Positions 22,800-32,144 of a stretch of 42,147 nucleotides of DNA are shown one piece after another. Each line of letters begins with the position of its first letter. The first letter of the stretch is position 1. The translations under genes and the position numbers were made by a program. The stretch covers positions 1 to 42,147 of the forward strand of contig DJOQ01000024.1 of assembly GCA_002437245.1 (NCBI GenBank), written 5' to 3'. The notes beneath the pieces were generated by a model. The model was not told the origin of the DNA and ran no database searches. It worked only from the letters and a program-made list of their open reading frames with translations. This stretch comes from Ruminococcaceae bacterium UBA6434. GTDB taxonomy: Bacteria > Bacillota > Clostridia > Oscillospirales > Acutalibacteraceae.

Positions 22800-24764
22800 T
22801 TATTCCGGAACCGAAATCGCAATCGTTTCCGAACCGAATATATCCGACCAATGCGAATAGTATTCAAGCTGTTTTAAAAGCTTTCGCGCCTGAATATACG
22901 CATATGCTTTTTTATGGAAACGGTCAAGTTCTTTTGACGCTTCTTTAAGCGCTGCGGATTTTGAACGTATCTCATCTTTTGTCGACTCACCCATTGCGTT
23001 TGCAGCGTTGTATTTATCCATCGTAGGTTCGCTGATTCCGTAGAGTTCTTCAACAGAATGAGATAAAAGTTCTTTTGCCTTTTCGGTTTTCTTTATCATT
23101 TTCGGATCATTAAAACGATCTTTTTCGTTTATAACAATTTGAAGAGCTTTAATTTTATTTTTAAGTTTTCTCTTCTCCTTGCCATTTATGTTGTCTATTC
23201 TGCCACGACAAACCTCGAGTTCGTTTACTGCATCAGCATAAATCTTTTTGGCTTCTTCAAGCTCACCCTCCGACAAACAATCTGTCGCATAATCCTCAAG
23301 TGCCGCCCTGATTTTAAGAACGGAAATATGCGCCTCGTGTTCCTCTTCGGTGAGAGTATACATTGTAATAAACGGAATGAGCGAAAGTATATATCCCACT
23401 GTCGCGAGAAAAATCATACCTTTTGAAAGCGGCTCTCTAAAAGACACATTGTAAAGGTCGTCATAGTTGTTAACAAGACCGTAATGGTTCTGCATTATAA
23501 CCGTTTGTATAAGATAAGTTACGCCCATTGAAACGAAAGTTCCGATTATACCTACAAATTGACTCATAAGGCCTTCGAGACGCTCTCCGGTCTTATACTG
23601 CTGGTAGTCAAGCACATCGGCATTCATCGCACCGTCGGTTATAAGCGTAAATGTCGAGAAAAATCCCCTGAGCCATATAAAGACGAACAGCACCCATATC
23701 TGCTCTATAAAGACATACATACCCACAAAACAGAAAATGGAGCAAACAATATACATTATGAAAAGATTGCGTTTTCCGATTTTTCTTATCAAAAACGGAG
23801 ACAAAAGCATAGCCGGCGTTGCGGCTGCTCCGAGAATCGTTGTAAGCGTACCGTTTAAAACGCCCTGCTGCTCAGTTGTAAGACCTAAAGTATCCTTTAT
23901 GCCGTAATAGAAATACCATGTTGTTACATTACCGACGCCCGACTGTAAAAGTATGAACCATGAAGCTATTGAGCGCGCCCACTGGTATTTGTTTTTTATA
24001 CCTGCGCCGATTCCCTGAAAGAACGGCACCTTTGGTGTGTAGTCCTTTGATACAATTATACGTTCTTTGGTTCCCGTATAGCTGAAAATTCCCAAAAGAG
24101 CGCCGCCGATTCCGAAAATGGGCATAATAACACGATACGCGTTTATATGCTCAAGTCCGCCCGTAAAACCGGCAACAAGCGGCACTGCAAATCCCATAAT
24201 TGTAGGTGCCAAAGAATAAATAAAAGTTGATACGGTTATAACATCCGCTCGCTCCGTTGAATTTGGACTCATAACCTGAACAAGAGTTGTATACGCCTGG
24301 TCATAAAAGGGATAGCAAAGCTGTAAAAGCATATACGTAACAAACAGCGACCACAGTTTAGCGTTATAACTCATGCTCTCAAACGGTAAAAAAGCAAACA
24401 CCGTCGTTATAACTGCCGACGGTATACCGGCATAGAGAAGATAAGGTCTGAATTTGCCGTTTTTGCTGCGCGTATTATCAATTATCATACCGCGAAGCGG
24501 CCCTAAAAACATACCTATTACCGTAGCTATGAGATTAAGTTTTACAAGATCTCCGTTTTTAAGACCCAAAGCCGCACCGGCGAGAAGGCTTGTCGCCGAA
24601 AGTCCTATATAATATATTGTATATATTACAAATTTGACGCCGATACCGCCCACAGAATAAGAAAGTATCTCTTTATACGGTATATACCTACCCTCAGGCG
24701 GTTTGCTCCAATGCTCTTTTACCGATTTTAAAATATTACCGATTTTGTTTTTTGACTTTGCCAT
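22800..24764 (-). CDS. GPH-family MFS transporter with a C-terminal helical extension
   Basis: A cation:sugar symporter-type protein of 654 residues, about 180-200 longer than usual. Residues about 20-470 give twelve TM helices with the GPH motif RGMIIDNTRSKNGKFRPYLLYAG and the loop VMSPNSTERADVITVSTFIYS; the second cytoplasmic motif is DVLDYQQYKTGERLEGLMSQFVGI. After the last helix (ILSLIPFITMYTL) a hydrophilic, charged, largely helical tail runs to the end (ALEDYATDCLSEGELEEAKKIYADAVNELEVC...), likely coiled-coil and cytosolic. I choose the ATG at 24764 after GGGAG; an upstream ATG at 24806 lacks a ribosome-binding site. It is divergent from the beta-mannosidase, so a glycan-derived sugar is a reasonable cargo. 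Confidence 0.87.
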   Translation of the reverse strand: MAKSKNKIGNILKSVKEHWSKPPEGRYIPYKEILSYSVGGIGVKFVIYTIYYIGLSATSLLAGAALGLKNGDLVKLNLIATVIGMFLGPLRGMIIDNTRSKNGKFRPYLLYAGIPSAVITTVFAFLPFESMSYNAKLWSLFVTYMLLQLCYPFYDQAYTTLVQVMSPNSTERADVITVSTFIYSLAPTIMGFAVPLVAGFTGGLEHINAYRVIMPIFGIGGALLGIFSYTGTKERIIVSKDYTPKVPFFQGIGAGIKNKYQWARSIASWFILLQSGVGNVTTWYFYYGIKDTLGLTTEQQGVLNGTLTTILGAAATPAMLLSPFLIRKIGKRNLFIMYIVCSIFCFVGMYVFIEQIWVLFVFIWLRGFFSTFTLITDGAMNADVLDYQQYKTGERLEGLMSQFVGIIGTFVSMGVTYLIQTVIMQNHYGLVNNYDDLYNVSFREPLSKGMIFLATVGYILSLIPFITMYTLTEEEHEAHISVLKIRAALEDYATDCLSEGELEEAKKIYADAVNELEVCRGRIDNINGKEKRKLKNKIKALQIVINEKDRFNDPKMIKKTEKAKELLSHSVEELYGISEPTMDKYNAANAMGESTKDEIRSKSAALKEASKELDRFHKKAYAYIQARKLLKQLEYYSHWSDIFGSETIAISVPE

Positions 24765-24920
24765 AAAAGAACTCCCTAATCTCCCTCTTGTTTTAGCATA
24801 ATGCACAAAATACCATTACAGTTTAAACGAAATATATTAAATTGTCAATAGGATTATACGCTGCGAGGTTATTTTTAGAATTACTGATAAAAAGCAAAAA
24901 ATTAAAAGAGCATAAAAACA

Positions 24921-24950
24921 TTTACAATATATGTAATAATAAAGTATAAT
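24921..24950 (+). promoter_or_regulatory. Promoter of the beta-mannosidase gene
   Basis: A -35 TTTACA and a perfect -10 TATAAT are 18 bases apart, about 30 bases upstream of the ATG. Confidence 0.6.
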
Positions 24951-24983
24951 ATCAATGATGTTTTTAAGAGAGGGATTGGGCAA

Positions 24984-27530
24984 ATGAAAAAGACACTGAA
25001 CGGGAAATGGCAATTCAGAAAAGTCGGAGACAAGGTTTACAAAGACGCTTTTGTGCCCGGCTGTAACTATCTTGACCTGATGGCAAACGGAGATATTCCG
25101 GACCCATTTATCGGGCTTAATGAAAAGGATGTCTACTGGGTAGGCGAAACAAATTGGGAATACAAAAAGACTTTTGAAATAACCCAAGAAGAGTTAAAAA
25201 GTGACGACATACTTTTAAACTGCGAAATGCTTGACACGATTTGTGACGTCTTTGTAAATAATATGCTTGCTTTTTCAGGTAAAAATTGTTTTACAGCTTA
25301 CAGCGTATCAATTAAAAAACGTCTCATTAAGGGCGAAAACGAAATAAGGATACTGTTTCGTTCTCCGGTAAATTATGTTAAAGAAAAGTACAAGGCTTGT
25401 CCTACACCGATAAACTCAAACGGACAAAACGGCATTGTACATATACGCAAACCGCAATGTCATTTCGGTTGGGACTGGGGTCCCGTACTGCCGTGCAGCG
25501 GTATAACAAAGGAAATAAGCCTTGAGTTTGTAAAAGGTGCAAAAATAGAATATCTTTTTGCGTCACAAACGCTCAATGACGACGGTACTGCCGTTATCTC
25601 CGTAAGAGCCGATATAAAGGCATATAAAGATTACGAGTGTTCGTTAAAGGTTGTATTGCCAAACGGCAGCATACTTGAAAAAAGCGGCACAGAAGCCGAC
25701 TTTACAATAACCGCTCCTGAGCTTTGGTGGACATACGAATTATCCGGTAAAGCAGAACAGCCGTTGTACGAAATAAGCGCAACAGTAGTTTCAGGCGGCA
25801 AAGAAACCGATTCCGCTTCTAAAAAAATAGGTATCAGAAAAATCGTATTAAACAGAGAAAAGGATGAATACGGAAGAAATTTCCAATTCAGATTAAACGG
25901 TGTCCCGCTTTTCATCAAAGGCACAAATTATATACCGCCAGACAGTTTTATAACAAGATTCACTTCCGACAAACTTGAATATTTGATTAACACAGCCCTG
26001 TTTTCAAACATAAATATGATACGTATTTGGGGTGGCGGATACTACGAAAGCGACGAGTTTTATAATCTCTGCGACAAAAAAGGAATACTTGTTTGGCAGG
26101 ATTTTCAGTTTGCCTGTCAGGCCTATCCGTTCTTTGATAACGATTTTCTTGACAATGTAAAAGAAGAGGTTAAATACAATGTAAAGCGCCTCTGCCATCA
26201 CCCCTCTCTCGCCGTATGGAACGGCAACAATGAAATTGAGGATATGCATATGGCTTGGGTGCATATGCAAAAGTACGTCAAATGGACGGAAAAATTCTTT
26301 TATCATATTCTCGAACCCGAAATAAGGAAATATGACAAAAGCACTCCGTACACACCCGGATCGCCGATAGGTGAATCTCATAACGTCGGAGTAGGAAGTG
26401 ACAATGTAGGCGACACTCATCTGTGGGGAGTATGGCACGGTTTGAAGCCTATGAATTATTACCGCAAACGCATGACGCGTTTTTGCAGCGAATTCGGCTT
26501 TGAAAGCCTTCCCGATATGAAGACTATCGAAAAGTTTGCGAAACCTTCCGACTACTCCCTTTCGAGCGACGTGTTTAAGTCCCACCAAAAATGTGCCAAC
26601 GGCAATGACAAAATGATATATTATATTGCTTCGAGGTTTAATTTACCAAAGAACTTCAAGGATTATGTTTATTTGTCACAGGTAACACAAAACGAATGTA
26701 TCGCAGATGCCACCGAACATTGGCGCAGAAACAAGGGCAGATGCAACGGTTCGATGTATTGGCAGTTTAATGACTGTTGGGGTGTATGCTCTTGGTCAAG
26801 CCTTGATTACTATGGTAATTACAAGGCATTACAATACGGTGCAAAGCACTTTAATGCGCCGCTCAGCATATCGATTGAGGATACAAGCGACTATATACGT
26901 GTTTTTGTGCTGAATGATTTTTACGAAAGCAAAACAGTCGACGCAGAATATGAAATATTTGATTTTGAAAACGGAACTCTTGAAACAAGCAAAAGAACAT
27001 TAACTGTCGGAGCCGTAAAAAATTCTGTTGTTTTTGATTTAAATGTTCCGTTTATTTGCTCGGAATACAATAAAAAAAGAACCGGCATTGCAGTAAGACT
27101 TTATGAAAATAACGCTCTTATTCAACAAAAGACTGTTCTTTTCTGCCGTGAAAATGAGCTTCGCTTGCCAAAAGCCAAGCTTAAAACCGTTTTTGAGGAA
27201 ACGGCGGACGGACTGAATGTTACGGTATCGTCCGACAAATATGCTCGCCTTGTCAAAGTTGAAAGCGACAAAAGCACTTTGCCGTTCAGCGATAACTTTT
27301 TTGACCTGCTCCCCGGTCAGAAAAAGACGGTAACAATTAAAAACGACACGGCTGTTGCACCTACCGAGCTCAGAAAAAGTATTACGGCATATTCCCTCTC
27401 GGACATACCGTTCAGTAATAATAAGCTTGATACGAAGCTTAAACAGCTCAAGGTTTTTTTATCGCCGATAAATATATCAAACGCCATATATCACGGCAAG
27501 CTCTCAAAGGATGCCGAAATTACCGAATAA
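24984..27530 (+). CDS. Beta-mannosidase (glycoside hydrolase family 2)
   Basis: An 848-residue GH2 enzyme removing terminal beta-mannose, for example from N-glycan cores or mannan oligosaccharides. No signal peptide is present, so it acts inside the cell on imported oligosaccharides. Domain order: an N-terminal jelly-roll (about 1-180, with HFGWDWGPVLP, typical of beta-mannosidases), an immunoglobulin-like domain, and a TIM barrel from about 290. The acid/base Glu is E417 (WNGNNEIED) and the nucleophile E503 (FCSEFGFES). C-terminal beta-sandwich domains follow. GAGAGGG lies upstream of the ATG. It is a single gene with a promoter and a bidirectional terminator, between the GPH transporter and two fucosidases. 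Confidence 0.92.
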   Translation: MKKTLNGKWQFRKVGDKVYKDAFVPGCNYLDLMANGDIPDPFIGLNEKDVYWVGETNWEYKKTFEITQEELKSDDILLNCEMLDTICDVFVNNMLAFSGKNCFTAYSVSIKKRLIKGENEIRILFRSPVNYVKEKYKACPTPINSNGQNGIVHIRKPQCHFGWDWGPVLPCSGITKEISLEFVKGAKIEYLFASQTLNDDGTAVISVRADIKAYKDYECSLKVVLPNGSILEKSGTEADFTITAPELWWTYELSGKAEQPLYEISATVVSGGKETDSASKKIGIRKIVLNREKDEYGRNFQFRLNGVPLFIKGTNYIPPDSFITRFTSDKLEYLINTALFSNINMIRIWGGGYYESDEFYNLCDKKGILVWQDFQFACQAYPFFDNDFLDNVKEEVKYNVKRLCHHPSLAVWNGNNEIEDMHMAWVHMQKYVKWTEKFFYHILEPEIRKYDKSTPYTPGSPIGESHNVGVGSDNVGDTHLWGVWHGLKPMNYYRKRMTRFCSEFGFESLPDMKTIEKFAKPSDYSLSSDVFKSHQKCANGNDKMIYYIASRFNLPKNFKDYVYLSQVTQNECIADATEHWRRNKGRCNGSMYWQFNDCWGVCSWSSLDYYGNYKALQYGAKHFNAPLSISIEDTSDYIRVFVLNDFYESKTVDAEYEIFDFENGTLETSKRTLTVGAVKNSVVFDLNVPFICSEYNKKRTGIAVRLYENNALIQQKTVLFCRENELRLPKAKLKTVFEETADGLNVTVSSDKYARLVKVESDKSTLPFSDNFFDLLPGQKKTVTIKNDTAVAPTELRKSITAYSLSDIPFSNNKLDTKLKQLKVFLSPINISNAIYHGKLSKDAEITE

Positions 27531-27537
27531 GCCAAAT

Positions 27538-27592
27538 AATCAAAGAGTCTCAACGGTTGCCGTAAGCAATCATTGAGACTCTTTGATTTTTA
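27538..27592. terminator. Bidirectional intrinsic terminator
   Basis: A 16-bp inverted repeat (AATCAAAGAGTCTCAA / TTGAGACTCTTTGATT), with an inner GGTTGC/GCAATC pairing, is followed by TTTTATT. It serves the convergent beta-mannosidase and fucosidase genes. Confidence 0.82.
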
Positions 27593-29068
27593 TTCAAGAA
27601 CTATTTTAAAACATAACGGCAAATTTGTTTGCGGAATTTCCATAAGTTTAAGCTCCATATATTTTTCGGTTCGGCTAATCATTATCGGCGAGTGATTACC
27701 GAGAAGCTTTACCGAATATACAATTGCGTCCTGCGTTATCTTTTTGAAGTTCTTAATTCTTATTACACCGTCATGTGTCGGTTTCATTTGGAAAACGTAA
27801 ACCGCTCCGTCCTTATATGTAAAACGGAAATCCTTTTCGGTATACTTTTTTGTCTTGTTATCCTTAAAGAAGCCGTCCTTTGCATTGACTTTTCCTTCGC
27901 CGAAGGTTTTCCACGGGACCGTATCGTATATCCCCTCTCCGTTAGTCTTCAGCCAATTGCCGATTTCATTCAGAACCGCGGTTTCTTCATCTGTAATCGT
28001 ACCGTCGGGTTTAGGTCCTACATTTAAAAGCAAAACACCGTTTTTGCTTACAATGTCAATTAAATCGCAAATAATATGATATGCCGACTTAAACCTGTTA
28101 TTTTCGGTATATCCCCATGAATTTTTTGCTATTGAAGTACAGGTCTGCCACGGTACGGGTGAAATATCAGTCAATGCTCCCCGTTCAACGTCAAACGTAG
28201 CGCTGCCCGGTGCAAAAGCCTGAAGCTTATAATTTATTGTAACATCGGTTCCCCATTCTGCGGCACGGTTATAGTAATATGCCGCAAATTTCTTTAAATA
28301 CGGTTTAAAAGCTCTGTTATGTATCCACCAATCAAAATAAACAACTTTCGGCTTGTATTTATCAATCAACTCACATATACGGACAAGCCAATCTTTTAAG
28401 AAATCCTCCGTCGGGGATACAGAGCGGCAGTCCGATGCCGTTACGCCCATTTTATCGGATGACAGCTCCTTACAATAATAAGCAGGCCCGTAAAAATCGG
28501 CATATCTTTCATCGCATACATCGCTGTCAAATGTTCTGCCCATATTCATAAAGAAATAATGTTCGGCACGATGGTTCGACGCACAAAAGGCAAGTCCGAC
28601 ATTTTCTACAGCTGCTTTCAGTTCTCCCAGAACATCTCGTCCGGGTCCCATATTTACACTGTTCCAACGATTAAACTCGGTATTATACATTGCAAATCCG
28701 TCGTGATGTTCGGCTACCGGCATTACGTATTTTGCGCCGCTGTTTTTAAAAAGTTCCGCCCACTTTTCGGGATTGAAGTTTTCGGCTTTGAACATCGGTA
28801 TAAAATCCTTATATCCAAAGTCCTTTTGATTACCGTACTTTTCGCGGTGATGCCGATATGCCGGCTTTGATTTATCATACATCTCACGCGAATACCACTC
28901 ATTGCCGAATGCAGGTACGCTGTATATTCCCCAATGAATAAAGATGCCGAATTTAGCATTCTTATACCATTCCGGCGTTTTGTGTTTACACAAAGATTTC
29001 CAACTGTCGGTATAAGGTCCCGATTCGATAACGGAATCAATTTGTTTTAAATAATCCTTTTCTGTCAT
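27590..29068 (-). CDS. Alpha-L-fucosidase (glycoside hydrolase family 29)
   Basis: A 492-residue GH29 enzyme, probably cytoplasmic (no signal peptide), removing terminal alpha-L-fucose. The N-terminal barrel starts with WYKNAKFGIFIHWGIYSVPAFGNEWYSREMY, which is characteristic. MPVAEHHDGFAMYNTEFNRWNS follows. The catalytic nucleophile is likely D246 in KVVYFDWWIHN. The C-terminal beta-sandwich (VFQMKPTHDGVIRIKNF) ends the protein. The GGGGG ribosome-binding site precedes the ATG. The broad-specificity GH29-A subfamily fits the barrel sequence better than its paralog upstream. Confidence 0.92.
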   Translation of the reverse strand: MTEKDYLKQIDSVIESGPYTDSWKSLCKHKTPEWYKNAKFGIFIHWGIYSVPAFGNEWYSREMYDKSKPAYRHHREKYGNQKDFGYKDFIPMFKAENFNPEKWAELFKNSGAKYVMPVAEHHDGFAMYNTEFNRWNSVNMGPGRDVLGELKAAVENVGLAFCASNHRAEHYFFMNMGRTFDSDVCDERYADFYGPAYYCKELSSDKMGVTASDCRSVSPTEDFLKDWLVRICELIDKYKPKVVYFDWWIHNRAFKPYLKKFAAYYYNRAAEWGTDVTINYKLQAFAPGSATFDVERGALTDISPVPWQTCTSIAKNSWGYTENNRFKSAYHIICDLIDIVSKNGVLLLNVGPKPDGTITDEETAVLNEIGNWLKTNGEGIYDTVPWKTFGEGKVNAKDGFFKDNKTKKYTEKDFRFTYKDGAVYVFQMKPTHDGVIRIKNFKKITQDAIVYSVKLLGNHSPIMISRTEKYMELKLMEIPQTNLPLCFKIVLE

Positions 29069-29108
29069 AATTTTTTACCCCCAAATCTCATAGCTCAATG
29101 TAATACTT

Positions 29109-29693
29109 TTATGTAAGAGAATCTTTATCCTGCGGAAGTGATTTTTCCGATGACGAAATAAGATTCTTTTTTTGCTCGGGACTTATATTCCCCGCCTGTT
29201 CCAAAAGATCGAGGCGGCGATTTATCTTCTTTTGGTTTTCAAGGACAAGATCCATCTTTCTGTGCAAATCATCGATTATAAGTTCACTTTTCAAATTGAC
29301 TTTAAAATCATTTTCCGCACGCTCTCTGTCCTTGGCATCCTGCCTGTTTTGACTCATCATAATAAGCGGAGCCTGTACTGCCGCAATACAAGAAAGCACC
29401 AAATTCAAAAGGATAAACGGATATGCGTCAAAAGCCTTATCTTTAAGTGCTATATTCAGAACCATCCAAATAACCATTATAGCTATAAAGCTGAATATAA
29501 ACGACCAACTTCCGGCAAAACGCGCAACAGCGTCCGATGCACGCTGACCGAAAGTAAGTTTATCGGTCTTATCCGAATCCTTGGAAAGCTCGGTGTTGAT
29601 AAGCTGATGTATCAGTTCCTCATCCGTAAATTCCTTATCCGTAACATCAAGCAATTCCTTTACTATTCTGCGGCGTTCTTTTTTGTTGCTCAT
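29109..29693 (-). CDS. DUF1003 membrane protein
   Basis: A 194-residue membrane protein. Its core LTFGQRASDAVARFAGSWSFIFSFIAIMVIWMVLNI, then AFDAYPFILLNLVLSCIAAVQAPLIMMSQNRQDAKDRERAENDF, is diagnostic of DUF1003. It has two TM helices and a C-terminal coiled coil (DLHRKMDLVLENQKKINRRLDLLEQ). A shared leader with the fucosidase may exist (41 bases between genes). Function unknown. AT-poor ends contain short acidic tails. Confidence 0.9.
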   Translation of the reverse strand: MSNKKERRRIVKELLDVTDKEFTDEELIHQLINTELSKDSDKTDKLTFGQRASDAVARFAGSWSFIFSFIAIMVIWMVLNIALKDKAFDAYPFILLNLVLSCIAAVQAPLIMMSQNRQDAKDRERAENDFKVNLKSELIIDDLHRKMDLVLENQKKINRRLDLLEQAGNISPEQKKNLISSSEKSLPQDKDSLT

Positions 29694-29724
29694 AATTTTT
29701 AACCCCTTTCACGTTATAAATAAT

Positions 29725-30327
29725 TTAATCACACAAAATGCCTGTTTTTTTACAAAGCTCATCACGATATTCCGAAAACCACTTAATCGGTTTCGGGTTC
29801 TCCTTATGATCTCCTAAAAGCTTTTCCATCCAAATCATATCATACCAACGGCCGAATTTATACCCACACTTATTAAATTTGCCTACAAGACGATAGCCTA
29901 AGCGGCGGTGAAACCGTTCACTGTTATTATTAAGGTATTCATCCTCTGTTTCCGTATATCCGATGCAAGCGTTGAGGTTAAGTATATTTTGAAATCCGAG
30001 TATTGCTTCAAGCGACAAATAAAGTTTTTTACCTACACCGCAGCGTTTCATATCATTTTTGACATATACGGTTGTTTCTACCGAGTAATTATATGCCTCA
30101 CGATTTTTAAATGCTCCGGCATATGCATATCCCACCGCTTCACCGTCTTTCTCTGCAATAAGATAAGGATAGCGAATAAGCGTATTATGTATGCGCTCTC
30201 TGAATTCGGCTGCCGTCGGTAATTCGCACTCAAAAGAAATTGCTGTATCTAAAACATACGGCTTGTAAATTTCAAGCAATTTTTCTGCGTCGCTTTCTTT
30301 GGCGACACGTAAGGAAATATCGCACAT
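29725..30327 (-). CDS. GNAT-family N-acetyltransferase (phosphinothricin-acetyltransferase-like)
   Basis: A 200-residue acetyl-CoA-dependent N-acetyltransferase. The opening SLRVAKESDAEKLLEIYKPYVLDTAISFECELPTAAEFRERI is typical of the Pat/Bar subgroup. The acetyl-CoA loop motif A is ETTVYVKNDMKRCGVGKKLY (usual R/Q-x-x-G-x-G/A, here RCGVGK). GYRLVGKFNKCGYKFGRWYDMIWMEK is the subgroup's C-terminal motif. Substrate may be an amino acid or an amine; resistance to a specific compound should not be assumed. Good GGAGG ribosome-binding site before the ATG. Confidence 0.87.
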   Translation of the reverse strand: MCDISLRVAKESDAEKLLEIYKPYVLDTAISFECELPTAAEFRERIHNTLIRYPYLIAEKDGEAVGYAYAGAFKNREAYNYSVETTVYVKNDMKRCGVGKKLYLSLEAILGFQNILNLNACIGYTETEDEYLNNNSERFHRRLGYRLVGKFNKCGYKFGRWYDMIWMEKLLGDHKENPKPIKWFSEYRDELCKKTGILCD

Positions 30328-30427
30328 AACATATTGCCTCCGATAAAATTATATATATTTTATCATATCTTGTTTTTTAAATCTACCGAAAAACATAAGC
30401 TTTTAAAAATATCAAAAAAGACAAAAA

Positions 30428-30722
30428 CGCTATGCGATTTGGCTGAGTGTTTATAAGGCGGTTTTGCTTCAAAAATCTTTGCACAATAATGCGTTAAACC
30501 TATCAAATGAGCCCCGACTTATCTGATGGGGTTGCCTTTTCTTGTATCAAAAACAATATCGTTTTTAAGTGCTACGCAGTTTCATAGCTATAAAAATTTT
30601 TATGCCGAAGTCAGGAAACGAAGCAAGGCTGTCGCCTTGCGAGGCTTTTTGACAAAAGCATAAGGGATTTTTATGCGAAAAACCAATACTTCCTTATGAA
30701 CGCTCAGCCTTTTGGCATGGCG
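30428..30722. repeat. 295-bp element with long inverted ends (MITE-like or structured RNA)
   Basis: The gene-free stretch 30328-30756 holds a segment whose ends are inverted copies. GGCTGAGTGTTTATAAGG (30441-30458) pairs with CCTTATGAACGCTCAGCC (30692-30709). Further out, CGCTATGC (30428-30435) pairs with GCATGGCG (30715-30722). Similarity appears to continue inward for a further 25 bases or so (GGTTTT...AAAATC). Read as plus-strand RNA, all differences are G-U pairs (three), and on the minus strand they would be A-C mismatches. Inside are hairpins GCAAGGC-TGTC-GCCTTGC (30634-30651 area), a GCCCC/GGGGT stem near 30512-30531, and two copies of a TATAAAAATTTTTATGC-like dyad. No ORF of note. No clear target-site duplication. 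Confidence 0.6.
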
Positions 30723-30756
30723 CTTCATCTGACGCTTTTAACCGTTGAATGGAACT

Positions 30757-32112
30757 CTAATCAAAACGATAAGCGCCCGTTTTGCAGACCTCGGCCTTAT
30801 CAATATACACTTCTTTTCTCGACTTCTCGATAACAAGCTTTAAATTGTCTGTAACCACAGGCTTTTTAAATATTGCGATTTTTGAAAAGCCGATTATCGT
30901 ACCCTCGTAAACGCACAAATCATCTGCATATATTCGGAATTTCTCTACCCTCTGTGATTTTGCAGTATCTTCACTGAGTCTCATACGGTCAACCGACTGC
31001 CTGTTAAATTTAAAATTATAGATGTTTTTATTATCGGACACGGTATATGTACTGTCAATTACACATTCATCCTCTTTTTTTAACCACTTGCCCATTTTAC
31101 ACAGCAGTTTAACGTCTCCGCCCGAAAAAACGCCTTTTTTATTCGGCGGAATATTGAGTATGAGAAGACAATTACCGCCTACGGAACCGTAATATATTTT
31201 CATAAGATGCTTTAGCGATTTTCGCGTAATAAACTGCATGGGGTGATAATACCAACCTGTACGGATTGATACGTCAACTTCTGCCGGATACCACATAAAT
31301 TCATCGTAATTTTTAAGAAATTCTCTCGAGCCGATGTCACTTAGCATTACGTCTCTGCAACGTTTTTGAAACTTTTTCAAATCATCGTCCTGCTGACAGT
31401 TTGCGGCAATATTTTGCAATTCGTACCGGAATTTCGGAACCACACACCATTCGCTTTCTCGTGCTTTTCCGCTCTCATTACCGACCCATCGAATGTCAGG
31501 TGCACAACCCGACATAACGATGTTAGGTTGAAGTTTGAGAGCGGTTTTCCAAATGCGTTCAAAATCATACTTCTGTTTCGGTTTGCCGTCCGCCGAAGAA
31601 CCGCAAGCACCGTCAAGCCACAGCATAAATATTTCGCCGTAACCGGTGAGCAATTCTGTAAGCTGTGCAATGTAAAAATCATTATACGCATCGGTACCGT
31701 AAAGCTTTGAGTTTCTGTCCCAAGGCGAAAGATAGACGCCGAATTTAAGCCCGTATTTTTTACAGGACTGTGAAACTTCTTTCACAACATCTCCCCTGCC
31801 GTTTTTATACGGACTGTTTTTTACGCTGTAATCGGTTGTCTTTGTAGGCCAAAGACAGAAACCGTCGTGATGTTTACAGGTAAGTACTACGCCTTTCATT
31901 CCGGCGCTTTTAATAGCCTTACACCACGAATCCGTATCTTGACATTTGGGATTAAAAAGTCTTGGGCTTTCTTTGCCGTTTCCCCATTCTTTTCCCGTAA
32001 ACGTATTTATACTGTAATGTACAAAGGCATAGAACGGCATTTTTTGAATATTTAATTGCCGCTCATTCGGAACTATCGATGTATACAGTTCCAGACGCTC
32101 CTCTTCATTCAT
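30757..32112 (-). CDS. Alpha-L-fucosidase-like protein (GH29, second copy)
   Basis: A 451-residue GH29 relative of the other copy but not close in sequence. It starts with VVPNERQLNIQKMPFYAFVHYSINTFTGKEWGNGKESP, the form seen in GH29-B-like proteins that prefer alpha-1,3/1,4-linked fucose. GVVLTCKHHDGFCLWPTK follows. The probable nucleophile is D167 (FMLWLDGACGS). The ATG at 32112 has AGGTG just upstream; an ATG at 32148 overlaps the previous gene's stop by ATGA, so coupling from that site is also possible. It ends immediately before the inverted-end element and forms an operon with the DUF6067 gene. No signal peptide. Confidence 0.87.
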   Translation of the reverse strand: MNEEERLELYTSIVPNERQLNIQKMPFYAFVHYSINTFTGKEWGNGKESPRLFNPKCQDTDSWCKAIKSAGMKGVVLTCKHHDGFCLWPTKTTDYSVKNSPYKNGRGDVVKEVSQSCKKYGLKFGVYLSPWDRNSKLYGTDAYNDFYIAQLTELLTGYGEIFMLWLDGACGSSADGKPKQKYDFERIWKTALKLQPNIVMSGCAPDIRWVGNESGKARESEWCVVPKFRYELQNIAANCQQDDDLKKFQKRCRDVMLSDIGSREFLKNYDEFMWYPAEVDVSIRTGWYYHPMQFITRKSLKHLMKIYYGSVGGNCLLILNIPPNKKGVFSGGDVKLLCKMGKWLKKEDECVIDSTYTVSDNKNIYNFKFNRQSVDRMRLSEDTAKSQRVEKFRIYADDLCVYEGTIIGFSKIAIFKKPVVTDNLKLVIEKSRKEVYIDKAEVCKTGAYRFD

Positions 32113-32144
32113 AGTTTCACCTGCTTTGAATACTTTTGTGCCTG

